From Zymoseptoria tritici IPO323 (taxonomy: Eukaryota > Ascomycota > Dothideomycetes > Mycosphaerellales > Mycosphaerellaceae), in assembly GCF_000219625.1 (NCBI RefSeq), contig NC_018206.1:558001-622000 (forward strand): a DNA stretch of 64,000 bases, read 5' to 3'. A program made the position numbers and the translations under genes. The notes under the pieces are model-generated. The model had not been told where the DNA came from. It saw only the letters and a list, made by a program, of their open reading frames with translations, and ran no database searches. Below are positions 10,051-19,217 of this stretch, piece after piece. How positions within the stretch are numbered: position 1 is the first letter of the stretch; every line of letters begins with the position of its first letter.

Positions 10051-10809
10051 ATGTCAACAGCCATTCCGTCGAAACAAATCGAGACGCTGGACCCTCATCC
10101 GAGTGAAGCGGCAACGATGACAAATGAAACTTACACTTACTACCACGCTGGCCCATTGTTCACTTTGGCGGAACTCCACGCCAATGTCGTCCTCTCGCAG
10201 GCGATACACCGCATATCCAAAGGCAAATTCACAGCGTTGCTGCCTCAAGACCACGAGCCACGAGGCGCTGTGACTCCTCATGGGATCCGCGACAAGGATA
10301 TCCGAGGTTTGCTGAATTGCGATCTCGCTCTGATCACTTACGATGGCACCGAGCTGGATTCTGGCACCGTGGTGGAGTACATGGTCGCAAAGATGGCCGA
10401 CATTCCAAGCGTGATATTGCGAAGCGACTTCCGAGGTGGAGGAGATCAGGAAGGTGGAGAGCCTTGGAATCTGATGACCAGTCATTGGCCTCGAACGAAA
10501 GGTGTCGTTGTCGATGCGATGCTCGAGTATAAGAAAGGGTTGGCAGATGGCATACGGGATGCGAGGAGTGGTGGTCTGGCAGCAAATTCTGCTGCGGGCT
10601 GTGATCTGGTCGAAACGACGGCGATGAGGTGTGTCGCGGCCATGGAGGAAGTTCTGAAAACACCGGCCCGGATGCCCAAGGAGCTGAGAGGTCATGTATA
10701 TCAGTGGATTGGACTCATGGCTGAATTTTCGGACGGTGGCGATGTGGACAACGTCCAGGAGATGATCGATTTGTTGGCAGCCAAAGAGCAGAAGGGGATG
10801 TTCGGATGA
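10051..10809 (+). CDS. Nucleoside 2-deoxyribosyltransferase-like protein
   Basis: A single exon of 252 aa from the ATG at 10051; an internal Met23 just before the domain is a possible alternative start. The domain has YYHAGPLFTLAE (residues 30-41), the phosphate-loop-like start of the family, and NCDLALITYDG (89-99) followed by D103-S-G-T-x-x-E109, the conserved motif whose Glu is the catalytic nucleophile in bacterial enzymes. Known of the family: these enzymes transfer deoxyribose between bases or hydrolyse N-glycosidic bonds of (deoxy)nucleotides; they share a flavodoxin-like fold with TIR-related NAD-cleaving domains. A Trp-Pro segment and a helical C-terminal half complete the protein. 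The substrate is unknown. The last ten codons and the stop lie inside a 68-bp tandem duplication. Confidence 0.86.
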   Translation: MSTAIPSKQIETLDPHPSEAATMTNETYTYYHAGPLFTLAELHANVVLSQAIHRISKGKFTALLPQDHEPRGAVTPHGIRDKDIRGLLNCDLALITYDGTELDSGTVVEYMVAKMADIPSVILRSDFRGGGDQEGGEPWNLMTSHWPRTKGVVVDAMLEYKKGLADGIRDARSGGLAANSAAGCDLVETTAMRCVAAMEEVLKTPARMPKELRGHVYQWIGLMAEFSDGGDVDNVQEMIDLLAAKEQKGMFG

Positions 10810-10918
10810 TCCTGTGGAGTGGGAGCAAGTTGATTGCTCCCACGGCAGCCAAAGAGCAGAAGGGGATGTTCGGATGATCCTGTGGAGTGGGAGCAAGTTG
10901 ATTGCTCCCACGGCAGCC
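10777..10918. repeat. 68-bp perfect tandem duplication with embedded hairpins
   Basis: Copy 1 is 10777-10844 and copy 2 is 10845-10912; a further 6 bases of a third copy (GCAGCC) follow. Copy 1 contains the last codons and the TGA stop of the deoxyribosyltransferase gene, so copy 2 lies in its 3' UTR and repeats the coding end out of use. Each copy holds a perfect 10-bp inverted repeat, GTGGGAGCAA / TTGCTCCCAC with a 5-base loop (10819-10843 and 10887-10911), able to form a stem in the transcript. The identity of the copies points to a recent event or an assembly duplication. Confidence 0.95.
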
Positions 10919-11653
10919 TCCATCGAGGAAGCTGTCATCACGCCGAGCACAAACTGCCCTCAATGCGGTACCTCGACGTGGTCAAGGCGGCGCCAATGGT
11001 CGTGAGAGCAGCCACATCACGCTTGCGTTGAGAGAGAGAACGCGATTTCGTACCAGCGTACAGCTGGCAGTAGAAGGGATATTGAACCTATACAGATCAG
11101 CCATTCATGAGGTCTCATTTCTTGGAGACATCGGTATATGCCATCTTATGCACGGCTATACATGTTTGGGTGCTGCAGCATCCCGTAGAGCAGGGAATTG
11201 GCATTGGCATGTTGTCGTGATTCGTGAAGACGAAGACGAGTTGGACGAGCCGAAGAGGAGAGGTGTTGAGGTCGAAAGAACACGTCTTTGGGCTCCCGTA
11301 GTCGCGCCAATGGTCGATCTAGACGCCCGTAGGGCAGGGACAACCACGACACCTGAACTCCAACTTCTGTGCATTCCGACCATACATCCACAACATCATA
11401 TTCGGTACGTGAACTAACAAGCCTATCTACGACAGTAGACACAGAGCCATCATCAGCAGAACCCGATCCACGTCAAAGCGCGATTCCGTCGTCGAGAGCG
11501 ACGATGACTATTGCCATGCGATCATGGCATGCGGGCATTGCCCACAGCGGCAGCATCTCGCATTACCAGGAGATTCGAACTTGAGTGAATAGGAAGACTT
11601 CAACGGATTGCTACTAATGTGGCGACGAATTCAGAACTCTCCAATATCCCGCC
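10919..11653. other. Intergenic, no gene recognised
   Basis: This 735-bp stretch lies before the RNA-binding protein gene. A plus-strand frame through 10902-11417 has no motif and starts within the duplicated repeat; I regard it as chance. The end of the stretch should carry the promoter of the next gene. Confidence 0.4.
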
Positions 11654-12874
11654 ATGGACTACGACGATACCTCAGGCTTCAACATCCGTGGAAGAGCTCA
11701 TCAAAACAACACTGAGCGCTCCAGCTCGCCTGCCCGCCGTGATCAGTATCGTCGTTCAAGATCACCACGCGGATATCAAGATCGAGGTGGCTACCGTGGC
11801 CGCTATCAGGATGATGACTATCGGCGCAGCGACCACGGCGGCTATGCAGGTCGCCAACAGAGCTATCGCCGCCGAGATGATCGAGACGACACGGTCGTAG
11901 AGCGCCCACCAACACCGGAAGAATGGCCGCCAGCGTCTATGAATGGCGACAGTGATGTCGCGACCTCCGGTCAGCCACTTCAATTCCTCCTCATCCGCGA
12001 TCTCAAGCCGAACGTGACAAGCGCCATCCTTAGTAAGGGTCTCGAGAAGCTGTACCGCGACGAGGTCCAAGCTGGTGTACAGGAGAAACCGCAAATCAAC
12101 AGCAATCTGGGCGCCACTCCAGGAAGTCTAAAGCGAGTCTTTATCGTCCGCGAGAGCGGCACCTCGAGAAGTCTACAATTTGGGTTTGCTGAGTTTCACT
12201 CGAAAGTGGACGCCACAGCGGCACTGGCAAAGTTTGACGAACGCAGAGCTCCACTCACTATCGCTTCGAAGAACATCCAAGTCAACCTCCCGCATGCTGG
12301 CATCTTTGTTCCTGCCGACCCATCAGATCGGGAAGCATTCGAGCTCCGCCAAGGCGACTTTCGGAAGTATCGTGCTCCAGGCTACTTTGCCGATGCCTTC
12401 TATGTGAATCGCGAGCCACCTTACAGAAGTCCAAGTCCGGTCAGAGAACAGCCTGTTAAGCCGGAGAAGAAGCAAACCACAACCAGCCTGGAGGTAAAGG
12501 GAAGCACGGACCGCCAGACTGCCAACCCCGTGCCCGTGCTAGCACTTGCGGCAGGTCGATGGCAGAAGTCAGGAGAACAGCTTCGCCGAGATCTTCCACG
12601 CCCAGCGACTGAGACAGATGCACCGGCAGACAATCAAGCTGGACCCGCTGAACGCGAGAGCTACGCTTACTTCGGAGACAAGGTGACAAAAGGAGGCGAA
12701 AGGCAGGCATACTGCTTCATTTGTGAGAAGACGTGGGGAGGAGAGAAGGAGGGCTTGTGGCAGCATTTGAGTGACCAGGGGCACGCGGAGCAGATTGAGA
12801 AGGAAGCACAACGTCAGCGTGCTCGGAGGAGAATGGACTTTGCAGGTGTTGTAGGAGAGACACTAAGGTTGTGA
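11654..12874 (+). CDS. RNA-binding protein with RRM and C2H2-type zinc finger
   Basis: A single exon of 406 aa from the ATG at 11654 (GCCATGG context). Residues 1-80 are Arg/Tyr/Asp/Gly-rich (SRSPRGYQ, RGGYRGRY), like SR/RGG splicing factors. Residues about 110-215 form an RRM-like fold: LQFLLIRDLKPN (RNP2 position), then RSLQFGFAEFHS (RNP1 position). Near the C-terminus CFICEKTW-x8-LWQHLSDQGH is a C2H2-type finger of the kind found in RBM5/RBM10-like and U1-like proteins. The likely role is pre-mRNA splicing or mRNA binding in the nucleus (inference). It runs convergently towards YAE1, 217 bp away. Confidence 0.85.
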   Translation: MDYDDTSGFNIRGRAHQNNTERSSSPARRDQYRRSRSPRGYQDRGGYRGRYQDDDYRRSDHGGYAGRQQSYRRRDDRDDTVVERPPTPEEWPPASMNGDSDVATSGQPLQFLLIRDLKPNVTSAILSKGLEKLYRDEVQAGVQEKPQINSNLGATPGSLKRVFIVRESGTSRSLQFGFAEFHSKVDATAALAKFDERRAPLTIASKNIQVNLPHAGIFVPADPSDREAFELRQGDFRKYRAPGYFADAFYVNREPPYRSPSPVREQPVKPEKKQTTTSLEVKGSTDRQTANPVPVLALAAGRWQKSGEQLRRDLPRPATETDAPADNQAGPAERESYAYFGDKVTKGGERQAYCFICEKTWGGEKEGLWQHLSDQGHAEQIEKEAQRQRARRRMDFAGVVGETLRL

Positions 12875-13091
12875 GAATGAGAGTATCTGGCGAGGCTGGC
12901 AAAAGGCGACGAAGTGTGAGAGCATTCAATGCTACATCGGAGGACTGGGAGTCAACGCGTCGCTTCGTAGATATCCACGAAACGTTGCTCTGTGATCTGA
13001 GACGTACCCTACCCTTAAGCGCCTGGACTCGATGTCCTTTCGTCGCTGTTTGAGAAGCTCTGCTTCTGCAAGATTGACAATACGAACAATT

Positions 13092-13772
13092 TCAGCCTTC
13101 CGGGAGCAGGTCTTCGCTTGGGAGCTCAACACTATGCCTGTGCGCCAGTCTCAAGACCTTGGCCTTCCACATCTTCAACACAGGATGCGCCGCCGCAACG
13201 TCCTTGAACGTGACACTCAACTCCTCTTCCTCATCTTGACCAGGCACATCAAACAACCATATCCCATCCTCTCCAATCCACTTTGAGCCAAGCACTTCCT
13301 CCAACTTCATGTCCTTCTTTGCCTGCTCCAGCATCTTCTCCGCATCTTCGACTGCGGCTCGTCCGGCTCTCCCGGCACTTCCACCGCTCTCTCGAGCAGA
13401 CCGTACAAGAGCCGCGAGGACACCTTCCAGCACCCCGAAGCACCAGCCTACCACCGTTCCAATCTCACCGCCAAGACTGAAGCCCTCGTCGAAACCAGCT
13501 TGTACATGCGACTCTTTACTCGCTGCTAAACCTTCGCGATAGCCGTTCGTCACGTGTATTCTTCGTAGACGAGGTATGTCCGAGTGTTCTGAGGTGGACG
13601 TAAGAGCGGTATCTTGGCCAAGTCCATCCTGAGCGGTCAAATTGGGCGACGCAGGTGCTGAGCCGAAGATGTCATCGTTCAGATTGGATGGAGTCGCGGG
13701 CTGATCGTCTGGCAGGGTGTTCATAACCGCCTCAAGGGAGTGCCGGTCGAAGGGTGGCAGGTCTCTGAGCAT
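13092..13772 (-). CDS. YAE1: Yae1-type Fe-S assembly adaptor
   Basis: A single exon of 226 aa; the first in-frame ATG at 13772 gives MLRDLPPFD, while Met17 of this form (MNTLPDD) is an alternative. After an acidic, Ser-rich head (DDIFGSAPASP) comes the Yae1 N-terminal domain at about 80-125: NGYREGLAASKE, QAGFDEGFSLGGEIGTVVGW, FGVLEG, a chain of G-x3-G repeats. Known: yeast Yae1 with Lto1 links the cytosolic Fe-S targeting complex to the ABC protein Rli1, needed for ribosome recycling. The C-terminal part has a helical stretch and a Trp-containing acid end, and the last residues LPEG are short. Normal length for fungal Yae1 proteins as far as I can judge. Confidence 0.85.
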   Translation of the reverse strand: MLRDLPPFDRHSLEAVMNTLPDDQPATPSNLNDDIFGSAPASPNLTAQDGLGQDTALTSTSEHSDIPRLRRIHVTNGYREGLAASKESHVQAGFDEGFSLGGEIGTVVGWCFGVLEGVLAALVRSARESGGSAGRAGRAAVEDAEKMLEQAKKDMKLEEVLGSKWIGEDGIWLFDVPGQDEEEELSVTFKDVAAAHPVLKMWKAKVLRLAHRHSVELPSEDLLPEG

Positions 13773-14309
13773 GACTGCAATGATGAGGCCATGCTGTGAG
13801 GCGAAGGTGGTTGGCAAAGTGGTGTGTTGTGATGGAGGAAGGACTTTTGAAGATTGTTCGCAAGAGGTTCAATTCCCTGCCAAATATAGATATAGTTGGA
13901 CGTACTTCTGTCTCGTCCTTTTTGAAGCAAGGAATACCACACCACTTTGACGTAAACATTTTCAGAATCCTTCGAGACCCTCTATGCTGCCAATACTACC
14001 ATCGCCACGGCACAAGATAATTCTCGCGTCAATGTTTGAGACGGGAATGCCACACAGAACAGGGAGGCGTGCCGCCATGGCATGATCGGGAGAGCATATC
14101 ATGCCCAGTCTGCTTGCGATGCATGAAAGCTCATTACAAGCAATATCTCAACATGAGGCATCTCCGATTCCCGTCCTTTTAAGGCAGTCCTTGCGCCCAG
14201 CGATTCTCAGCGGAAACAAATTCGTCCTTTCTCCCGCCGAGCCCTGTGAGGAGGCATCTGGGACCACGAGCCGCCAGGAAGTCGTCACGCCAATCAGCCA
14301 CTGCATGCC
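13773..14309. other. Intergenic, no gene recognised
   Basis: This 537-bp stretch lies between the start of YAE1 and the 3' end of the next minus-strand gene. It should contain the YAE1 promoter. I saw no convincing coding frame or repeat. Confidence 0.4.
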
Positions 14310-14810
14310 TCAATAATCTACCCTGCTTGTGAGATTGAGCTTGTACAGAGCGCCCCCTTTGCCACGATCGATCTGAACCACGAAGATAGGGTAGACTGGA
14401 CTTGCGTCCATGGACGGCTCGCGATCGGATCTGGCCTCGATGCCCTCGGCTACCGCCGTGCGCAAGACCTGCTCGTATGTGGCAAGAAAGTGCTGCTCGG
14501 AGGTTTGCTGCTTCGTCAAGAGCTGCTCTGCGCGGTGCTTCACTTTCTCCAGAAATTTCCGGGCGCCTTCACCGTCGACCTTATGCAGCTTAATTGCTGC
14601 TATTTCCACTCGAGATCGTTCGCGCATTCTGCCCCTGCAGAAGGTCGTATCGGTCGTCGGCACGCAAAAGTAGCCGAATGTCTCCACGTCGCCCGTCTCA
14701 GGCACGATATGAACGCCATGAAAACGGCCAGGGCGTCCGATGATGACGGCGACAGACGGGTATGGCGCGGTTGGGGTGCTTGTGAGCATGTAGATCAAGG
14801 CAGAGAACAT
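14310..14810 (-). CDS. Hypothetical protein
   Basis: A single exon of 166 aa from the ATG at 14810. The order is a hydrophobic start (MFSALIYML), a beta-like block PSVAVIIGRPGRFHGVHIVPE and TFGYFCVPTTD, a helical middle (GARKFLEKVKHRAEQLL; YEQVLRTAVAEGIEAR) and a beta-like end YPIFVVQIDRGKGG. The alternation of strand and helix suggests a small folded cytosolic domain. I do not recognise it. The frame stays open upstream without another ATG, so a further 5' exon is possible: a GTCATGAAATAC start at about 14910 in another frame would need an intron I could not fix. Confidence 0.5.
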   Translation of the reverse strand: MFSALIYMLTSTPTAPYPSVAVIIGRPGRFHGVHIVPETGDVETFGYFCVPTTDTTFCRGRMRERSRVEIAAIKLHKVDGEGARKFLEKVKHRAEQLLTKQQTSEQHFLATYEQVLRTAVAEGIEARSDREPSMDASPVYPIFVVQIDRGKGGALYKLNLTSRVDY

Positions 14811-15190
14811 TGTGCCGGGCGATGAGCGTGATGTCGTGAGGGAGAAGATCGGACCGGAAGATGCTTTGTAGTGGGAGAGAAGTACCAATTACGTGGGTGT
14901 ATTTCATGACAAGCAGAGTACTGCAATTCTGGCAGCGCTGCAATGGTAAGTTTCGACCGACCCGCCTCTGCTACCCAACCACGAGCCACTGACTAGGATA
15001 TAGCAATCGGGACTTCCGGACGCCCTGATGATGTCTGACAACCACCTTCGCAGTCTCAGGGGCGGTCACGTAAGACAGACTCATAGTTCAAAGCACACAA
15101 ATACTTCCTCGACTCCGTATAAGCCTATGGCATTCTCCCCACCCATATTCCCACCCTCCCGTCCCACTTTGCCTGGCTCAAGCGTATCGG
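14811..15190. other. Intergenic, no gene recognised
   Basis: This 380-bp stretch lies upstream of the hypothetical gene and downstream of the CXC protein; it may include a 5' exon of the former. The pyrimidine-rich part at about 15130-15190 is next to the 3' end of the CXC gene. Confidence 0.35.
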
Positions 15191-17403
15191 CTATCGCCTT
15201 CCCTCCCGCCTCGCTCTCTCCTCGCTCACTTGTCGTTTCCAATTTCTTCTCAGCTGCTCCTTCTCCTCCCTACTCATGTCCCTGTTCTGCCTCTTTTTCT
15301 CTTTCCTTCTCTTCTCATCCACCAAACGCTTCTTCTGTGCTTCTTTGTGCTCTTTCAATGATCTCGAGATACCGCCGCATTTCTCGCAGGGCGTGCGGCG
15401 ATTGTATCGACATCTTCGGCACACACCGCAATGCCACTGTTCATCGTCCGCAACGCACTTTCCACAAGTCGGACAGTGAGTGAATGGCCCGTTCTCATCA
15501 TACCACTGACTCTCGCAGAAGTTCCATTTATACATCCCTATCCCGTCTTCTTCGTAGACGTCACCTTCGCCAAGTGCACCGCGGAAGAGCAATTGCATAT
15601 GTTCCTTTCGCTCCACCGAGCCAGAAGGGAGATCCGCCAGTCTTTCTCGACATCCGGAAAGGTTAGGAGCTATGTCATTCATTTCAGGGTCCCAGACGAT
15701 GCCATCGTCCGCGTTCAGGAGAGTTTTCGCCATCTCTGATGGGTCGCAGTGTTGTCCTTTCTTGAGTTTCCTTTCAACAAAAGACACGAAACAGTCGCTG
15801 GCACGAACGTTCGGATGGTATACGCCGAAGAACTTGCGAGTAACATCCTCGAATGGGTTGTGGCACTCAGGTCCGAGCGATTCTTCCACTGCTTTATCTT
15901 TGCGACATTTGCAGCCTTCCTTGCAGCGACCTCCCCATTTGCGACAGGTGCAGCGGCGAGTCGAACATCGGTTCTTGCAATTACATGTGCATGTCATCAC
16001 ATCTTGGGGTGCCTCGACGAAGGTCTATACAGGTGATCGGCGGCGGCTTCGGACTTCGGGGAAGGATGCACTTACTTCAGTTACGTCTTCGTTGCCAAGG
16101 GTCTGTCTCCTAGGCCTCTTCTTCGATGAACCTGCTCCAGCAGGACTATCGCTAGTGTCCGGTGCAGCGTCTATGGCTTTGCCGTCCGTCCGTCCAGCCC
16201 GCCAACTAGCAAACGCATACCCACCACACCCATCGCACGAAAAGTCTGAGCCGGTCTTGCAGACTCCGCACTTCTCACAATGCCAGGAGTTGTCGAAGCA
16301 ATTCTTGCATTCCCAGCAGTGCTTGACACGATGTCTCGGAACCCAGGCTTCACGACACCAGGACCATATGTGCGAGTCTGGGTGCTTGGTGCCGATGTCA
16401 TGACAGAACTTGTTTCGGTCGATGCTGAACGCATAGACGAACAATCGCGCGATGAGGAAATAGTATTCCGGATATCTGGGGTATGACTTGTCCACTTTCT
16501 GCCACTGCTCGTTCCACTCTTTCAGGATGGGGTCTTTGCTGAACGCAGTATCTGCCCGCGTGAGCTTCGCGAGCATATCCTGGCGTACTTCATCGAAAGC
16601 AGCTTGTCCAGAAAATATCTTGATCCGGACAGCAGGGTTTTTCTCGATGTATCCCGCGAAGCAAGCACTTGCCGCTGGTGCGATACCACCGCCAGGATGG
16701 CGGATAAGATCCAGAAGCACGTCCATTGAATTCTCGCAAAGCAGCCGCTATGACAGGTAGCGCCTGTCTTGCGGCATGAGCAGCGAGCAGTGTTGCAACT
16801 CTTGCGAGTCTCTCTTGCGAATTTGCAATTGCACTTCTCCGAGGGCCCGATCGGCGGAGCCTACGAGTGGTCAGGCAATGAGCTGATGTTCCGTTACAAC
16901 ACACGAGGTGCACGTACCTCAGAGATGATCTTCTCTGCTGGCGATGACCGATGGGTGGACTGGCAGCTCGCTAGAGTGCGGTGGTCTTCTTCGTGGCTCC
17001 TAGAGACGTGCTTGAAGAGAGTGAGAGGAATTCTCGATGGTCCAGCTTGTTGCTGTTGCTCAGAATGACGAGGATCCTGTGTATCTTCCTCTTCGTCGCT
17101 GTCCGTTCCCTCGCTGTCCGTTCCCTCGCTTTCCGTTCCCTCGCTGTCCTCCTCGTCGCTATCTTCTTCGTCGCTGTCCACTCCGTTGCTGACATGTTCG
17201 TCGCTGCTGATGACGTTGACTTCTGGCTGGACTCGTGATGGACCTCCTGTCGAATTCGGGAGCCAAGTTGCCGGGAAAACACCCTCCGCTGGTCGAGTGA
17301 AGGCATTGAGCCTTTCAAGAGCGCGGTCATATTCTTCGCGGCACTTAACGAAGTGCTCGAGAAGCTCGGATGGGACTTCGGATGGCGAGGCCATTGTGTT
17401 CAT
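15191..17403 (-). CDS. Internally duplicated CXC / zinc-ribbon protein with an apparent frameshift
   Basis: Exons 17403-16918, 16860-16076 and 16024-15191, with introns of 57 nt (GTACGT...CTCGTAG) and 51 nt (GTAAGT...TATAG). The head has an acidic Ser/Asp/Glu/Gly/Thr repeat. Two copies of one module follow. Each begins with a CXC (tesmin-like) Cys cluster: CNCKF...CSCRKTGATCHSGC in copy 1, CTCNCKNRC...CTCRKWGGRCKEGCKC in copy 2. A helical linker follows, and each copy ends in a zinc-ribbon-like block HCxxCxxC...WHCxxCxxC...CxxCGG. The tail is a charged coiled coil. Copy 1 loses frame at a T run (16738-16740): one extra T would give C-F-C, matching C-K-C of copy 2, and make the coding length a multiple of three (701 aa). 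A weak 53-nt GTGCTT...CAAG intron is the alternative. CXC domains usually bind DNA; the function here is unknown. Confidence 0.7.
17095..17180 (-). repeat. Coding minisatellite for an acidic tract
   Basis: A run of near-identical 15-base units (CTCGCTGTCCGTTCC and variants on the plus strand) encodes repeated S-E-G-T-D/E and S-D-E-E-D blocks in the first exon of the CXC protein. Such tracts change length easily by slippage. Confidence 0.8.
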
Positions 17404-19217
17404 CAGGATGAGCGTGTGTGACAGGTCTGTGTGGGCGAAAGAGCTTTAGAGAAGAAGATAGCTGTTCAGTACAGATTTCAAAAGAAGGAAAAAGCGAGAG
17501 AGCCTTCTCAAGAAGTAAACGTGGGCGTGGGTAGAAGCGTAGCACAATTTGGGAGGCGGGAGTTCCGGGGGAGATGAGAAAATCTGTCAATACTGTTAGC
17601 CTGCTGACTCCAATGTGAGAGCCGGGAGTCCCTGGGGGGAGTTGAGGTACCGTATCTATCAATGGTTTCTCATTCGCTGGCTAGACCTGGCGTTGGAGAC
17701 GGGCATCCCGCCAAGGTTGCGAGCTGGGTCGGCGTTGGCTTAGATCGACGACAGAAGCGGGACTCCCGCCGCAGAACTCAAGCAGCTTTGGCTTCGCTCG
17801 CGAAGACAAGCATTCACTTCTTTTAGGACGCTATTCTATCAATGCTCGACCTTCTCCACACTGTCCGTAGAGTCAAGTATTGCGTAGATTGCGAAATGAA
17901 TCTACGCCAGGAGCGAATGCCTTGATGGATCGGACTCGACAACAGGGACAGCGACCCATCTTGATGCGAATAGTGGTCAAGATTCGCCATCTTGCTGCCA
18001 GAGAAATGCGTCAGCTGGACTTCCGACGTCTCAGTTGTCATCGGAACCCGCAGTAAGTCTTGTTCCCATGCAATGGCTACCAAGGCTGCTCTCAGCAGTC
18101 AGTCTTAGGGTCTCTCGGTCGCCAATTAGACGTCGAGGTAGGACGGAGGCTGGAAGTCAATTTTGCGTCGTATCTTTGCAGTCGCGTAGATACCAAGCGG
18201 TGGTAGAAGATGCAATGCATGACCGGACAGTACTTCGCCAGGTCAGTCGGCAATAGACTCGAGGTCAACTTCTCGATCCAGAGCACCAAGGTGTATCTGA
18301 CCAGTGAGAGGTTCCATAAGGTCACCCGTAACCTCATCGCGAAGCTAGTCGGTAACCTCATGGATAACCTCATGGATGAACTCATTGATCTCCTCATGGA
18401 AACACCTATGCTATACGTTACGGTATCGGATATGTTGCCGAACATGTTTTCGAACATGTTCTGGCGGGTGCTGATTCGACATGACAGCTACTCGAAGCTC
18501 CTCTTGAAGCATAATACGAGGGTTGTTCGACGATTCCGGATCGCTCAAAATGGTCCCCGTCCTGTTCGATCAGCAGGTGAGGTTGACCTCGCCAGTCTTG
18601 GCATTCACAGTCGTGTTGTGGTCCGATGTTGAAATGCGAGTTGAGACGAGGTCTGTTCTTTGATGGAGGAGGTCTCGTGCAGCTGTCAGGCGGTCGTCAG
18701 GCGGCTGATGTTTCGACGGCATAGGTATTGCAATCGAATGGCACTCGAGTCGGAACCGGAAGGGAATTGACGCGGGTGAAGTGCTCAGCGGGACTGCCTA
18801 ATCGAACCGTGATATCGCTACATAATTACTAGCGCTATCTCAAAGACCCTTACTATCATTCGAAGCGTATAGTAGGAGATATTGACCACCCCGGAAGAGT
18901 CTTCTTCCCCCAAACCTGCCCACCGAAACGAGCTTCCCAAAACATCAATTTACGCCTCTCTTTTGTTAGTGGACAAGTCCCGAGCGCAATGTCTGGTACC
19001 ATCACACGCCCTACTTGTGCGCCAGCATCTGGCATGGTGGAGTCGAAGGAGCGACAGCGGAGGCTCGGCGTTCGAGAGCGGTACAGTAGACGGGCAAAGG
19101 CGAGAGAATGAAAAGGAATGGCCATCGCTACGCTTCAGAAACGGTATTGTACAGTTTTTCCATGCTTTCTCTTTCGCGTTTGTTCTTGATACAACGGAAA
19201 GCCATAACACCAGCATC
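17404..19217. other. 1.8-kb gene-poor stretch with short repeats
   Basis: I recognise no gene. The part near 17404 should be the promoter of the CXC gene, and the part near 19217 the promoter of the MFS gene. At 17550-17650 two imperfect copies of a CCGGGAGT(T/C)CC-type block occur on the plus strand. A 12-bp tandem repeat lies at 18352-18399 and two GAACATGTT elements at 18440-18461. A plus-strand frame at 18210-18632 spans these repeats but has no motif. Confidence 0.45.
18352..18399 (+). repeat. 12-bp tandem repeat, four units
   Basis: Four adjacent units: GTAACCTCATGG, ATAACCTCATGG, ATGAACTCATTG and ATCTCCTCATGG. A further related unit starts at 18328. The copies have diverged, so it is an old microrepeat. 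Confidence 0.75.

Noticed and set aside
10902..11417. 171-codon plus-strand frame after the tandem repeat
   Set aside because: Starts inside the duplicated 68-bp unit, has no motif, and has composition of non-coding sequence.
16025..16726. Separate gene starting at ATG 16726
   Set aside because: A spliced exon upstream and a downstream exon join in phase, and the repeated module needs both sides of 16726.
18210..18632. 140-codon plus-strand ORF
   Set aside because: Built largely from the 12-bp tandem repeat; no motif and no splice context.
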